A stretch of DNA of 64,000 nt from Ga0074139 sp964515195 (GTDB lineage: Bacteria > Bdellovibrionota > Bdellovibrionia > Bdellovibrionales > Bdellovibrionaceae). Positions 45,440 to 54,183 of this stretch are shown piece after piece. The position numbers and the translations under genes were made by a program. The notes beneath the pieces were generated by a model, which did not search any database, was not told the origin of the DNA, and was given only the letters and a program-made list of their open reading frames with translations. Every line of letters begins with the position of its first letter. Within the stretch, counting starts at the first letter, position 1. The stretch lies in NCBI GenBank assembly GCA_964515195.1, contig CAZETK010000010.1:4820-68819 (forward strand). Reading direction: 5' to 3'.

Positions 45440-45476
45440 AAAAGAGGCCCCTTTTTCAAGCTCAACTTTTGTTGAG
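45435..45476 (+). terminator. Two tandem hairpins after the DedA gene
   Basis: CTTGAAAAAG / CTTTTTCAAG with a 6-nt loop (45435-45460, including the stop codon), then CTCAAC-TTTT-GTTGAG (45461-45476). There is no long T-run after the second, so strength is unclear; convergent gene downstream. Confidence 0.5.
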
Positions 45477-45513
45477 ATGAGCCTATCCTCTTGACGTCGT
45501 TCTGGAATAGATT

Positions 45514-46569
45514 CTAGGCCACCTTATTTCTAAAAGTGTCGTGGGTCATTTGGCACGCGATCTGAAGCCGAGTGGGCTGATCCCAGTGGCGATCCTGATA
45601 CTCATGCCAGAAAACTTTTTCGTAACCATTTTCCAATCCATAGATCTCTTCACGAATCTTAAAAAGAAGGCCGGAACCTGTTCCCATTAGCCAATCCATT
45701 TGAATCAGATAAAGAGCCTCCTCTAGATCTTCAGGACCTAGTCGGTTCAAAAAAGATGGCGGAAGCTGGTCAATCAAATAGCAGGCATTATGAACATGCT
45801 TTTTAAAGGCCTTAGCCATGGGTTCCACCAAAAGTTTTTCCACGCGAACATCACTCTTGGCACCTAACTTCCACGGGAGCGACCATTTTTGGAAGTTATA
45901 GTACAACATCGCATCGCTGACGACGTAGTCAGCTCGTGGAAGATAATCTTGAACAGAATCTACTTTTAAGCAGTCAAAAGCAGGCTCATTGACATGGGCA
46001 TTATGGTCCATGGCGATGACACCTCTTAAATGAAAAAGAAACGAATCTAGGGCCTGAAGCTTTTCTTCAAAGCGAGGTGAAAACTTCACCTTAAAGTTGT
46101 AGATGAGGGGTGTGTTAAGCTGAGACTCAAACTTCTCGATCAGGGCTACAAGCTCACTCATATCACTGAATTGAAACCCCCAAGGTTTCTGAATGCTTTC
46201 AAGACAAGATGAAAACTCATCTTCAAAATTTTTGATGAGATCAGCGGGTACCGATCCGACCTCCTTATGGAGGGCCAGAACCCGCTCCTGGGAGTGACGA
46301 AATATCTCCAGATGTGGTTCAAACTCTGTCCAGATCTTGTGAGCGAAATCGAAATTGATAAAGGGAACGGCTAACGGAGAGGCGCAGTAGCTGTTGAGCC
46401 TTAAGAAGGACACGCCCAAAAGAAGATCGGAAAAATATTGGCTGGGTTCGACGGGGGGATTTTTTTCAAAATCTTGATCTCGCTTCCAAAAGTGGAAGGC
46501 GAGGGGTTTAAAACATGAGCCTCTTTGCAAGGTTAAGTGATAGCCAAGACGAATTCCATTTCGCTCCAT
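45514..46569 (-). CDS. Unknown soluble protein
   Basis: 351 residues from ATG 46569, supported by GGAGG seven bases upstream; the open frame continues further but has no better site. No signal peptide. The sequence is helical, rich in aromatic and acidic residues (LGVSFLRLNSYCASPLAVPF; LYLIQMDWLMGTGSGLLF). I recognise no family. It lies between the DedA gene and the divergent TatD gene, which share the repeat-bearing region. Confidence 0.72.
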   Translation of the reverse strand: MERNGIRLGYHLTLQRGSCFKPLAFHFWKRDQDFEKNPPVEPSQYFSDLLLGVSFLRLNSYCASPLAVPFINFDFAHKIWTEFEPHLEIFRHSQERVLALHKEVGSVPADLIKNFEDEFSSCLESIQKPWGFQFSDMSELVALIEKFESQLNTPLIYNFKVKFSPRFEEKLQALDSFLFHLRGVIAMDHNAHVNEPAFDCLKVDSVQDYLPRADYVVSDAMLYYNFQKWSLPWKLGAKSDVRVEKLLVEPMAKAFKKHVHNACYLIDQLPPSFLNRLGPEDLEEALYLIQMDWLMGTGSGLLFKIREEIYGLENGYEKVFWHEYQDRHWDQPTRLQIACQMTHDTFRNKVA

Positions 46570-46702
46570 AGATATGCCTCCGTAACCACCATATCGGCAA
46601 TAGAGGAAGAATTCTAAAGTTGAGAAAATCGAAAAACCTCGTCTTTTTCTTTTCATTCTTTCTATTGAGGAAACCAAAAATATGCTACATCCCCAGAAGG
46701 GG

Positions 46703-46737
46703 CACCTAGCCGACCGCACCTCAGCCGGCCGCACACC
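46703..46737. repeat. Second copy of 14-bp-type tandem repeat
   Basis: CACCTAGCCGACCG (46703-46716), CACCTCAGCCGGCCG (46717-46731) and CACACC, clearly related to 32119-32154. It lies between the divergent genes at 46569 and 46753, next to the ribosome binding site of the latter. Confidence 0.75.
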
Positions 46738-46752
46738 AGAAAGGATCGGATT

Positions 46753-47559
46753 TTGCCTAGTCTAGCTACCTCGACCCAGTGGATTGATGCTCACTCTCAT
46801 TGGATGGACCTTCGTTTGGATTCATCGCGAGAGACTTGGATGCGAGAGGCATTGGACAAAGGGATGATTTTCACTCTTCAGGGCGGAATCGGTCCTGAAG
46901 ATTGGGAGCGGCAACTCGCCTTTCAGAAGGCCTATCCTTCTCAGGTGGGATTGTGCTTTGGCCTTCATCCTTACTGGGTGAATGAGCATTCGGAAGGTGA
47001 GTTGGAGGAAGCCCTAGATCTGCTTTCTCAAAAGCTAGCGCCCGCCCTGGCTATAGGGGAAACCGGATTAGACCTGCGCCCTCAATATGAAGACTCTTTC
47101 GATCGGCAAATCAACGCTTTCGAGTCGCAGCTTGAATTCTCTGAAATCACCGGCAAGCCCCTCGTTCTTCACCTGGTTCAGGCATTTGAAGAAGCTCTTC
47201 AAATTTTGGATTTCTGGGAGGTCGCCAGCCGCAGAGGCTTCGTGCACTCTTTTAACGGATCCTGGCCACAGGCTGAGGCCTATATCCAAAGGGGGTTGAG
47301 TATCAGCGTCGGGGGACCTTTGATCCGAGACTCTAATAAACGCTTAAAGCAGGCCGTGCAAAATATTCCCATGGAATTCCTTCTGCTCGAAACAGATCTT
47401 CCAGATCAACCCGGTGATGCCTGGAAGGGGGGACTCAACTCTCCTCTTAGCTTATTAGCCGTGGCCGAAGAAGTGGCTCGCTTGAAAAAGCTTTCCCTTG
47501 AAGAGGTCTTGCAAATCACACGTCAAAACTTTAATACTCTTTTTCAGGTGAGTCTTTAA
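46753..47559 (+). CDS. TatD-family metal-dependent hydrolase
   Basis: 268 residues, TIM barrel. TTG start with AAAGGA upstream. Metal and active-site motifs: Asp12-x-His14-x-His16 (DAHSH), GLHPYW, AIGETGLDLRP with Glu, LHLVQAF with His, FVHSFNG with His, LLLETDLPDQPG with Asp. Members are 3'-5' DNA exonucleases or deacylases; the role here is unassigned. Its stop overlaps the next start by one base (TAATG). Confidence 0.92.
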   Translation: MPSLATSTQWIDAHSHWMDLRLDSSRETWMREALDKGMIFTLQGGIGPEDWERQLAFQKAYPSQVGLCFGLHPYWVNEHSEGELEEALDLLSQKLAPALAIGETGLDLRPQYEDSFDRQINAFESQLEFSEITGKPLVLHLVQAFEEALQILDFWEVASRRGFVHSFNGSWPQAEAYIQRGLSISVGGPLIRDSNKRLKQAVQNIPMEFLLLETDLPDQPGDAWKGGLNSPLSLLAVAEEVARLKKLSLEEVLQITRQNFNTLFQVSL

Positions 47560-48404
47560 TGGAAAATGTGAAAATGAACCAATTAGAACAGGAAATCCCA
47601 GAAACCCCGTACACCCTCCATCGTCGTTTCGACCGTATGGGGCGGTTGGTGGGTGACCAAGTCATGGAAAAACTCTTTCGTACCCACGCAATGGTCATCG
47701 GATTGGGGGGTGTGGGTTCGTGGGTGGCCGAAAGCCTCGCCCGAAGCGGAGTGGGAAAGATCACTTTGGTGGATTTTGATGAAATCTGCATCACCAACGC
47801 TAATCGCCAGATCCACGCGCTTCAAGGCCTAGTGGGGCAAAAAAAGGCTTTCGTGATGGCGGACAGGTTGAAAAAGATCAATCCTCAGGCTCAGATTGAA
47901 GGGCTTCCGCTCTTTTATAATGAAGAAAACTCCCAGGAAATTATGTCTCGGCAGCCTGATTATGTCATTGATGCAATTGATAACCTCACCGCAAAATGCC
48001 ACCTGCTTAACTTTTGCAAAGAAAATCATCTGAAGGTGATCACAAGTGCGGGCTCGGCGGCGAAACTAGATCCCGCTCGGATACGAATAGTGGATTTAGC
48101 TCAAACCGTGGTGGACCCAATGGCTCATCAAATCCGAAAAATTTTGCGCCAAAAGTATAATTTTCCAGAGGGAAGACACTTTGGCGTTCCCTGCGTTTTT
48201 TCAGATGAAGAGCCTCTACCTTCAGTTGAATTGAAATATGACAAAGGAGAGGGGTTCAAATGTGTTTGCCCTCAAGGTCAGAATAACCTTCACTCTTGTG
48301 AGCACCGGCCTGTGATGTGGGGAAATGCCAGTTTCGTAACAGGAGCCTTTGGTTTGCATATGGCTTCTTGGGTAGTTCGCGACATTATGGGGGTGACAAA
48401 ATGA
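47559..48404 (+). CDS. tcdA: tRNA threonylcarbamoyladenosine dehydratase
   Basis: 281 residues, E1-like enzyme that cyclises t6A37 to ct6A in tRNA. ATP site GLGGVGSW at 48-55, the adenylating VDFDEICITNANRQ, NITAG-like ITSAGSAAKLDP, and a Cys-containing block (FKCVCPQGQN) near residue 240, as in CsdL/TcdA. Length fits. It lies one base from the TatD gene and overlaps the small membrane protein gene by 4 bp. Confidence 0.93.
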   Translation: MENVKMNQLEQEIPETPYTLHRRFDRMGRLVGDQVMEKLFRTHAMVIGLGGVGSWVAESLARSGVGKITLVDFDEICITNANRQIHALQGLVGQKKAFVMADRLKKINPQAQIEGLPLFYNEENSQEIMSRQPDYVIDAIDNLTAKCHLLNFCKENHLKVITSAGSAAKLDPARIRIVDLAQTVVDPMAHQIRKILRQKYNFPEGRHFGVPCVFSDEEPLPSVELKYDKGEGFKCVCPQGQNNLHSCEHRPVMWGNASFVTGAFGLHMASWVVRDIMGVTK

Positions 48405-48532
48405 TCGGATACACTTTGCTCGTCCTGATCGCTTTAGGGGTTGTGATTGTAGGCTCTATCGTGGTCGGCGCCGCGGTATGGAGTTGGCGGCAGGAGAAAC
48501 AGCCTGAAGACTCTGCTAAAGAACTCACCTAG
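48401..48532 (+). CDS. Small single-span membrane protein
   Basis: 43 residues, ATG overlapping the tcdA stop (ATGA). Residues 3-30 form one transmembrane helix (TLLVLIALGVVIVGSIVVGA) followed by a short charged tail. Coupling with tcdA supports that it is real. Confidence 0.6.
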   Translation: MIGYTLLVLIALGVVIVGSIVVGAAVWSWRQEKQPEDSAKELT

Positions 48533-48615
48533 GATATTCGCCCAAATTTCCTTGCTCTTATCCCCGTTTGCTGATTTAAGAATGCCGCTTACAAAGCGTC
48601 AGACCGGAGGGAAAA

Positions 48616-49584
48616 ATGAGCATTTCCAAATTTATTGATCATCATTATCGACACTTTAACGCCAGTTCATTAAAAATGGCCGCACAAGGTTACAAAGATC
48701 TTCTGGATAAGGGCGGTGAAATGTTTTTAACCATGGCCGGCGCTATGAGCACCGCCGAGATCGGCTTGTCTTTGGCCGAGATGATCCGCCAAGGTAAAGT
48801 GCACGCGATCACCTGCACCGGTGCTAATCTGGAAGAGGATATTTTCAATTTGGTGGCCCACGACCATTATGAACTGGTGCCTCACTACCGCGATTTAACT
48901 CCACATGATGAGCAAAAGCTTTTGGAAAAACATCTGAATCGCGTCACGGACACCTGCATCCCAGAGGGTGAAGCCATTCGTCGAATTGAAAAGGTGGTCT
49001 TGGAGGAGTGGGCGAAGGCTGATAAAGAGGGAAAGCGTTACTTCCCTCATGAGTTCATGTATAAGATATTGCTTTCTGGCAAATTGAAAGAGTTCTACCA
49101 GATTGACCCCAAGAATTCCTGGATGCTGGCTGCGGCTGAAAAGAATATCCCCATGTTTGTTCCCGGCTGGGAGGATTCTACTTTAGGCAATATTTTTGCG
49201 AGCCATGTGATTAAAGGCGACATTAAAAATGTTCACACGGTTAGAACGGGTATTGAATATATGGCATCCTTGGCCGAGTGGTATATGGGTACAGCCACCA
49301 AGAAGTCCGTGGGCTTTTTCCAGATCGGTGGCGGGATTGCCGGCGACTTCCCAATCTGTGTTGTTCCGATGCTGGACCAAGATCTCCAATATGAAAACGT
49401 GCCCTTGTGGAGTTATTTTGCTCAGATCTCAGACTCCACAACATCCTATGGATCCTATTCCGGCGCTATTCCCAACGAAAAGATCACCTGGGGTAAGCTG
49501 GGAATTGAGACCCCTAAATTTGTTATTGAGTCGGATGCTTCTATTGTTGCCCCGCTTATATTTGCTTATGTTTTAGGTCTTTAG
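48616..49584 (+). CDS. Deoxyhypusine synthase-like (polyamine) enzyme
   Basis: 322 residues, aligned in style with deoxyhypusine/homospermidine synthases: TCTGANLEED for NAD binding, FVPGWEDSTLGN, GFFQIGGGIAGDFPI and the C-terminal TWGKL, whose Lys corresponds to the catalytic Lys of the eukaryotic enzyme (WGKI block). Bacteria lack eIF5A, so this group is thought to make homospermidine or related compounds. GGAGG precedes the ATG. Stands alone. Confidence 0.9.
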   Translation: MSISKFIDHHYRHFNASSLKMAAQGYKDLLDKGGEMFLTMAGAMSTAEIGLSLAEMIRQGKVHAITCTGANLEEDIFNLVAHDHYELVPHYRDLTPHDEQKLLEKHLNRVTDTCIPEGEAIRRIEKVVLEEWAKADKEGKRYFPHEFMYKILLSGKLKEFYQIDPKNSWMLAAAEKNIPMFVPGWEDSTLGNIFASHVIKGDIKNVHTVRTGIEYMASLAEWYMGTATKKSVGFFQIGGGIAGDFPICVVPMLDQDLQYENVPLWSYFAQISDSTTSYGSYSGAIPNEKITWGKLGIETPKFVIESDASIVAPLIFAYVLGL

Positions 49585-49717
49585 GAGAGAAAAGGATTTC
49601 TGTAGACGCCAAGAAACGGCAGGTTTATCATGGAAAAAAAGTTTTTGAGCTACCGCTATTTTTTTGGGTCTCTGTTAAGTTAAGTGTCCCCGGTGCGCTC
49701 GTGAAAGGAAAGTAAGT

Positions 49718-50083
49718 ATGAACAAGAAAATATATGTAGGCAACTTGCCCTACTCAGCCGGAGATGCCGACTTAGCCGATAAGTTTGGAGCTTTTGGAAC
49801 GGTGGAGTCTGCTCGGATCGTAACCGATCGTGATTCTGGCCGCTCTAAAGGATTTGGTTTTGTGGAAATGGCGACTCCAGAAGAAGCTGGCCGGGCGATC
49901 GAAAGTTTGAATGGCCAAGACTTTATGGGCCGTAAACTGATGGTTTCTGAAGCTCGTCCTCAAGAGCCCCGTGGAAACCGCGGCGGTGGCGGCTTCGGCG
50001 GAGGTCGTGGCGGAGGTCGTGGTGGCTTCGGCGGCGGCCGTGGTGGACATCGCTCTCATGGTGATGGTGGATACGGCGAATAA
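49718..50083 (+). CDS. RRM RNA-binding protein with Gly/Arg-rich tail
   Basis: 121 residues: one RRM (1-80) with RNP2 IYVGNLPY and RNP1 KGFGFVEM, then about 40 residues of RGG/GGFGGGRGG type. Similar small proteins in bacteria act as cold-inducible RNA chaperones. AAAGGAAAG upstream of the ATG. The tail is encoded by GC-rich triplet-like repeats. Confidence 0.93.
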   Translation: MNKKIYVGNLPYSAGDADLADKFGAFGTVESARIVTDRDSGRSKGFGFVEMATPEEAGRAIESLNGQDFMGRKLMVSEARPQEPRGNRGGGGFGGGRGGGRGGFGGGRGGHRSHGDGGYGE

Positions 50084-50141
50084 GACCGTTCCAATTTGTT
50101 ATAATTTGTAAAGACAAAAAGGGTTTTTTTCGCTAATGAAT

Positions 50142-50159
50142 ACTCCTCTTCTAAGGAGT
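50142..50159 (+). promoter_or_regulatory. Hairpin covering a ribosome binding site
   Basis: ACTCCT (50142-50147) and AGGAGT (50154-50159) are perfect complements around a 6-nt loop; AGGAG is the ribosome binding site of the gene starting at 50167. Confidence 0.4.
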
Positions 50160-50166
50160 TTCAGAC

Positions 50167-50574
50167 ATGAAAAAAACTCTTTTTATTTTCTCTTTTGGCT
50201 TTTCTCTAGTCTTTTTCTCTATCGTTTCTGCAAGCGCCTTCAATTTGTCATGTGAACTGGATCAATGGCAGAAGGTTGATGTCTTTCTGGATGCGGAACT
50301 TATGTTGAAAGACTATCCGACCCTTCAATATCTAGAAAATTCCCGGCAGTGGGCGCTTCATGTCGGACGAATGACTTTAGATTCTGCCAATAGTCAGTCT
50401 CAGGATCTTCGCAAGCGGCGGTTGAAACAATCCAAAAACAAAACCCTCATTACATTTTGGATTCGAGGCGTACGTTGGTACGACTTGGAAGTAGACCCTA
50501 TCATGAAGTCGGTCAGCCTGTATTGGTGGGGAACCGTCAAAAGAAGCTTCGTGGCCAGCTTTCATTGCTCTTAA
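50167..50574 (+). CDS. Small exported protein of unknown function
   Basis: 135 residues. Signal peptide 1-24 (SFGFSLVFFSIVSASA). The mature part has two Cys (CELDQW near the start and a closing HCS), so a disulphide is likely, and several Trp. No family recognised. Translation may be restrained by the leader hairpin. Confidence 0.75.
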   Translation: MKKTLFIFSFGFSLVFFSIVSASAFNLSCELDQWQKVDVFLDAELMLKDYPTLQYLENSRQWALHVGRMTLDSANSQSQDLRKRRLKQSKNKTLITFWIRGVRWYDLEVDPIMKSVSLYWWGTVKRSFVASFHCS

Positions 50575-50644
50575 AGAGCGACTACCTGTTTGATTTGCGG
50601 AAAAGCGGCTTTCATCCTGTTTCCACTCCCTGTTTTAAAGTAAC

Positions 50645-50700
50645 TTGAGAGCTAGGACAGCCCCAGCAAGCTCCCTTCATCTGGTGGGAACACCAGGAAT
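50645..50700 (+). ncRNA. Possible structured leader RNA
   Basis: Within the gap before the aldolase gene: GAGAGCT pairs imperfectly with AGCTCCC around a CA-rich loop, then a CTGGTG-GGAA-CACCAG hairpin with a GNRA-type loop. I know no matching riboswitch; weak call. Confidence 0.2.
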
Positions 50701-50790
50701 GACAAAAAGCGCCGTTGTTATGTGCTGTTAACTTTCTTATTGTGAAAATCCGTTATAAGGTATTTTGCGTCTTTTACAAAGGAGAATCCA

Positions 50791-51714
50791 ATGACCCCAC
50801 GAGTACGTGAAATTTTGAGCTGGTATGGTGCGGATAACCCCGGAACCTTAGCAAGTCTCGCAAAATTAATGAACCACGGTCGTCTTAATGGGACAGGTAA
50901 GATGGTGATTCTTCCCGTGGATCAGGGCTTCGAACACGGAGCCACTCGCTCCTTTGCAAAAAATCCTGACGGGTACGATCCCGCTTATCATGTTGAGCTT
51001 GCGATTGAATCAGGCTGTAATGCCTATGCGGCCCCTATGGGCATGATCGAATCCGTCGCTCGGGATTATGCGGGTGAAATTCCTCTTATCTTGAAGATCA
51101 ACAACTCGGACACTCTTTATTCTAGTAAAGCTCCCATTTCCGCTCTGACATCCTCTGTGGACGATGCTTTACGGTTGGGCTGTTGTGCCATTGGATTTAC
51201 CATTTATCCGGGCTCACCTGAAAGAAAACAAATGTACGAAGAAATCGCCTTTGCCGCCAGTGAAGCCAAAAGGGCGGGACTGGCTGTTGTGGTTTGGTCT
51301 TACCCTCGAGGCGAGCAACTGAGCAAAGAAGGGGAGACTGCGATTGATGTGGTCGCCTATGCCGCTCAAATCGCCTGTCAGTTGGGAGCCCACATTGTGA
51401 AGGTCAAGCCCCCGACTCAGCATATCGAGCAAGAGGCGGCTCGCAAAGTTTATGAAGCCAATGGCGTCAAGGTGGGAACGCTTGCAGATCGCACTCGAAA
51501 CGTGGTCCAAAGTTGTTTCAACGGAAAACGTATTGTGATCTTTTCAGGAGGAGAAGCGAAAGGCACAGAAGACCTTCTGCAAGAGGTAAAGCAATTGGCG
51601 ATGGGAGGAGCTTTCGGCTCTATCATGGGCCGTAATGCTTTCCAACGGCCTAAAGCAGAGGCCATTACTCTTCTTCAAAGCGTGATGGATACTTTCGCAG
51701 GCAATAATCTGTAA
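50791..51714 (+). CDS. fbaB: Class I fructose-bisphosphate aldolase (DhnA type)
   Basis: 307 residues. Cleaves fructose 1,6-bisphosphate in glycolysis through a Schiff base. Blocks: VILPVDQGFEHGATRSF, LKINNSDTLY, IGFTIYPGS, the Schiff-base Lys region AHIVKVKPPTQH, and VIFSGGEAKGT plus GSIMGRNAFQ for phosphate binding. AAAGGAG before the ATG. The lysS gene starts 15 bp later. Confidence 0.93.
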   Translation: MTPRVREILSWYGADNPGTLASLAKLMNHGRLNGTGKMVILPVDQGFEHGATRSFAKNPDGYDPAYHVELAIESGCNAYAAPMGMIESVARDYAGEIPLILKINNSDTLYSSKAPISALTSSVDDALRLGCCAIGFTIYPGSPERKQMYEEIAFAASEAKRAGLAVVVWSYPRGEQLSKEGETAIDVVAYAAQIACQLGAHIVKVKPPTQHIEQEAARKVYEANGVKVGTLADRTRNVVQSCFNGKRIVIFSGGEAKGTEDLLQEVKQLAMGGAFGSIMGRNAFQRPKAEAITLLQSVMDTFAGNNL

Positions 51715-51729
51715 TTTCAGGAGAGCTGA

Positions 51730-53205
51730 ATGAGCGAAAACCATGACAATCCCATCAAGGCGGAAAAGCGACGAAAGCTTCACGCCTTACGAGAAAAGGG
51801 GATTAATCCTTATCCCTATTCTTTTGAAAGAATAGGAAACTGCGAGCTAATCAAAAGTCAATTTGGAACAATTGATCCTGGTGAGAAAAAAGAAGATCAA
51901 GTTTTCCGTTTGGCAGGCCGTGTGATGACCATTCGGGCCATGGGAAAAGCCACATTTTTCAATTTACAGGATATGTCCGGCTCGTTGCAAATCTATCTGA
52001 AACGAGAAGAGCTTTCTGAATCTGAACAAGTGGCTTTCGATCATGTGGACCTCGGTGATATTGTCGGAGTGGAAGGTTTTGTGTTTCGTACGCAAAAGGG
52101 TGAAATCTCTTTGTGGGCCAAACGCTTTACGATGCTGACGAAGACGCTGGAACCATTGCCCGAAAAATTTCATGGCATTCAGGACGTGGAGATTAAGTAC
52201 CGTCATCGACATTTGGATCTGATTTCCGATGTGGAGTCTCGCCAGGTCTTTGAGACTCGATCTAAAATCATTCGGGAAATCCGTCGCTTTTTAGATAATC
52301 GTGGCTTTCTGGAGGTGGAAACCCCGGTTCTTCAACCGGTCTATGGTGGCGCCGCTGCCAAGCCTTTTGATACCCACCACAACACTTTGGATATGAAACT
52401 CTATATGAAAATCTCTCCCGAGTTGTATCTTAAACGATTGATCGTGGGCGGATTTGAAAAAGTTTACGAAATCGGAAAGAACTTTCGGAACGAAGGGATC
52501 GACCGCTCTCACAATCCAGAGTTTACAATGCTGGAATGGTATGAGGCCTATACGGATTACAACTATCAGATGAAGCAGTTCGAAGATCTGATAGTTCACC
52601 TGGTGATGTCTGTTAAAGGCGCTTTGAAGTTTGAATACCAAGGGAAGGAAATTGACTTCACTCCCCCTTGGCGACGATTGACAGTCTATGATGGAATTCG
52701 TGAATACGCGCAGTTGGATCCCATGGATGAAAAAGCCCTTGATGTCTATCTTCAAAGGGAAGGCGACTTCAAAAAGAACTACAAAGTCATGAGCTTGGGT
52801 GAGAAACAGATCGCGGTATTTGAAACAGCTGTTGAGCCGCACCTCTGGAATCCGGTCTTTGTTTTGGACCATCCCGTGGAGATTTCCCCGTTAACCAAAC
52901 ACCATCGCCATCATCCACGTTTGGTCGAACGCTTCGAGCCTTTTGCGGCTTGTATGGAAATCGGTAACGCTTATTCGGAGCTTAATGACCCCGAAGAACA
53001 ACGGGCGCGATTGAAAGAGCAAGAGGCCAATCGGGTCGTCAACGACGAAGCTCACCCCATGGATGAAGACTTCCTTCACGCCATTGAGACAGGTCTGCCG
53101 CCGACTGGCGGGGTCGGTCTGGGAGTGGAACGTATCGTGATGATTCTGACGGACCGACCCAGTATTCGTGATATTATTTTCTTCCCGACGATGAAGCGTA
53201 ATTAA
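51730..53205 (+). CDS. lysS: Lysyl-tRNA synthetase (class II)
   Basis: 491 residues. OB-fold anticodon-binding domain 50-150, then a class II catalytic domain: motif 1 around GFLEVETPVLQPVYGGAAAKPF, motif 2 NFRNEGIDRSHNPEFTMLEW, motif 3 GLGVERIVMILTDRPSIRD. Length is standard. Coupled to the aldolase. Confidence 0.97.
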   Translation: MSENHDNPIKAEKRRKLHALREKGINPYPYSFERIGNCELIKSQFGTIDPGEKKEDQVFRLAGRVMTIRAMGKATFFNLQDMSGSLQIYLKREELSESEQVAFDHVDLGDIVGVEGFVFRTQKGEISLWAKRFTMLTKTLEPLPEKFHGIQDVEIKYRHRHLDLISDVESRQVFETRSKIIREIRRFLDNRGFLEVETPVLQPVYGGAAAKPFDTHHNTLDMKLYMKISPELYLKRLIVGGFEKVYEIGKNFRNEGIDRSHNPEFTMLEWYEAYTDYNYQMKQFEDLIVHLVMSVKGALKFEYQGKEIDFTPPWRRLTVYDGIREYAQLDPMDEKALDVYLQREGDFKKNYKVMSLGEKQIAVFETAVEPHLWNPVFVLDHPVEISPLTKHHRHHPRLVERFEPFAACMEIGNAYSELNDPEEQRARLKEQEANRVVNDEAHPMDEDFLHAIETGLPPTGGVGLGVERIVMILTDRPSIRDIIFFPTMKRN

Positions 53206-53250
53206 AGGCTGTCAGGGATTATATTCATAAACGGCTAGATAGGGGGTTGG

Positions 53251-54099
53251 GTGAAAAGATACTTAATGTTGGTTATCACTGTTTCATCGGCCCTAATGAT
53301 TGGCCTGGGTTGCCAGCAAAAACCGACGCTGGCTGTTTCAGAAAACGGCGTCCTCTTGCAAGACCGTGATTACCGCAAGGTCATTCAGCAAGGAAGTGTC
53401 TTGTTTGATACGCGATCACCTTTTGACTTTCATATTAGCAAAGTTCCAGGCTCGATCAATTTGCCGCCGAACGATTTTCAGGTGAGTCCTGATCCTCTGG
53501 ATGCCGCCCGGCGCTTATCACTGTATGGTGTGACTCCGGAAACCCATGTGGTTATTATAGGCAGTGGCGATCAAGAAGGTCATCTCCATCGAACCCAATT
53601 GGCCTGGGAGTTTTCGCAGCTGGGCTTAAAACGAGTGGAAACCCTTAAAATCGAAGTCTTCCGAACTCTCAACGTCAGAGATGAACCGCCTCGAAAGAAT
53701 GTACCACTCTGGAAGCCCGAAGAATTGTACGGAGAATTGGAGACAAGAGAGTTTTATCAGATGCTCGAAAAGTCACGGCCAAAGCCGACAACCGGGGCTC
53801 GGGCCACTGTTTTGCAAAACCCTGCGGCTGCCCGTGTTCTTCGTGATCGAGTTTTGGTGGTGCGAACTCCCGATATTTCTTTTCCACAGTCGAAATACGC
53901 TTATGCCACAGAACGTATCTTTGAAGAAGGTCTGGAGATATTTGATGAACAGGGCCTTTTAAAAGCCAATCGTGATTGGGGCGAATTTCTAAAACGATTT
54001 GATAAAGTGTACTTGATCGATAAGTCACCAGAGGCTTCGGCGCGCGCTTATGCCTTGGTTCAATGGGGCGCAAAATCCTTGTGGCTTGTTAATCACTAG
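53251..54099 (+). CDS. Lipoprotein with two inactive rhodanese-like domains
   Basis: 282 residues. Lipobox GLGC (Cys21). Two rhodanese-type domains are suggested: FDTRSPFDFHISKVPGSINL and the second half with LIDKSPEASARAYALVQWGAKS. The usual active-site Cys positions read IIGSGDQEG and LIDKSPEAS, and the only Cys in the protein is the lipid-anchored one. So sulfur transfer is not expected, and a binding or structural role is likely. GTG start with a GGGGG site. Confidence 0.75.
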   Translation: MKRYLMLVITVSSALMIGLGCQQKPTLAVSENGVLLQDRDYRKVIQQGSVLFDTRSPFDFHISKVPGSINLPPNDFQVSPDPLDAARRLSLYGVTPETHVVIIGSGDQEGHLHRTQLAWEFSQLGLKRVETLKIEVFRTLNVRDEPPRKNVPLWKPEELYGELETREFYQMLEKSRPKPTTGARATVLQNPAAARVLRDRVLVVRTPDISFPQSKYAYATERIFEEGLEIFDEQGLLKANRDWGEFLKRFDKVYLIDKSPEASARAYALVQWGAKSLWLVNH

Positions 54100-54183
54100 C
54101 CTTACATTTTTTAAATTTAGCCTGGCGCAGTGATGAGGCTTCATCTTGCCTCCAAGGAAATTTGGGTGGAAGGATAATATTCG

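Noticed and set aside
49981..50060. GC-rich repeat at the RRM gene end taken as a DNA repeat or CRISPR-like array
   Set aside because: It is the coding sequence of the Gly/Arg-rich tail; the units are short and in frame.
52291..52872. 193-codon open frame on the minus strand
   Set aside because: Lies wholly inside lysS, which has all class II motifs; this is a shadow frame.
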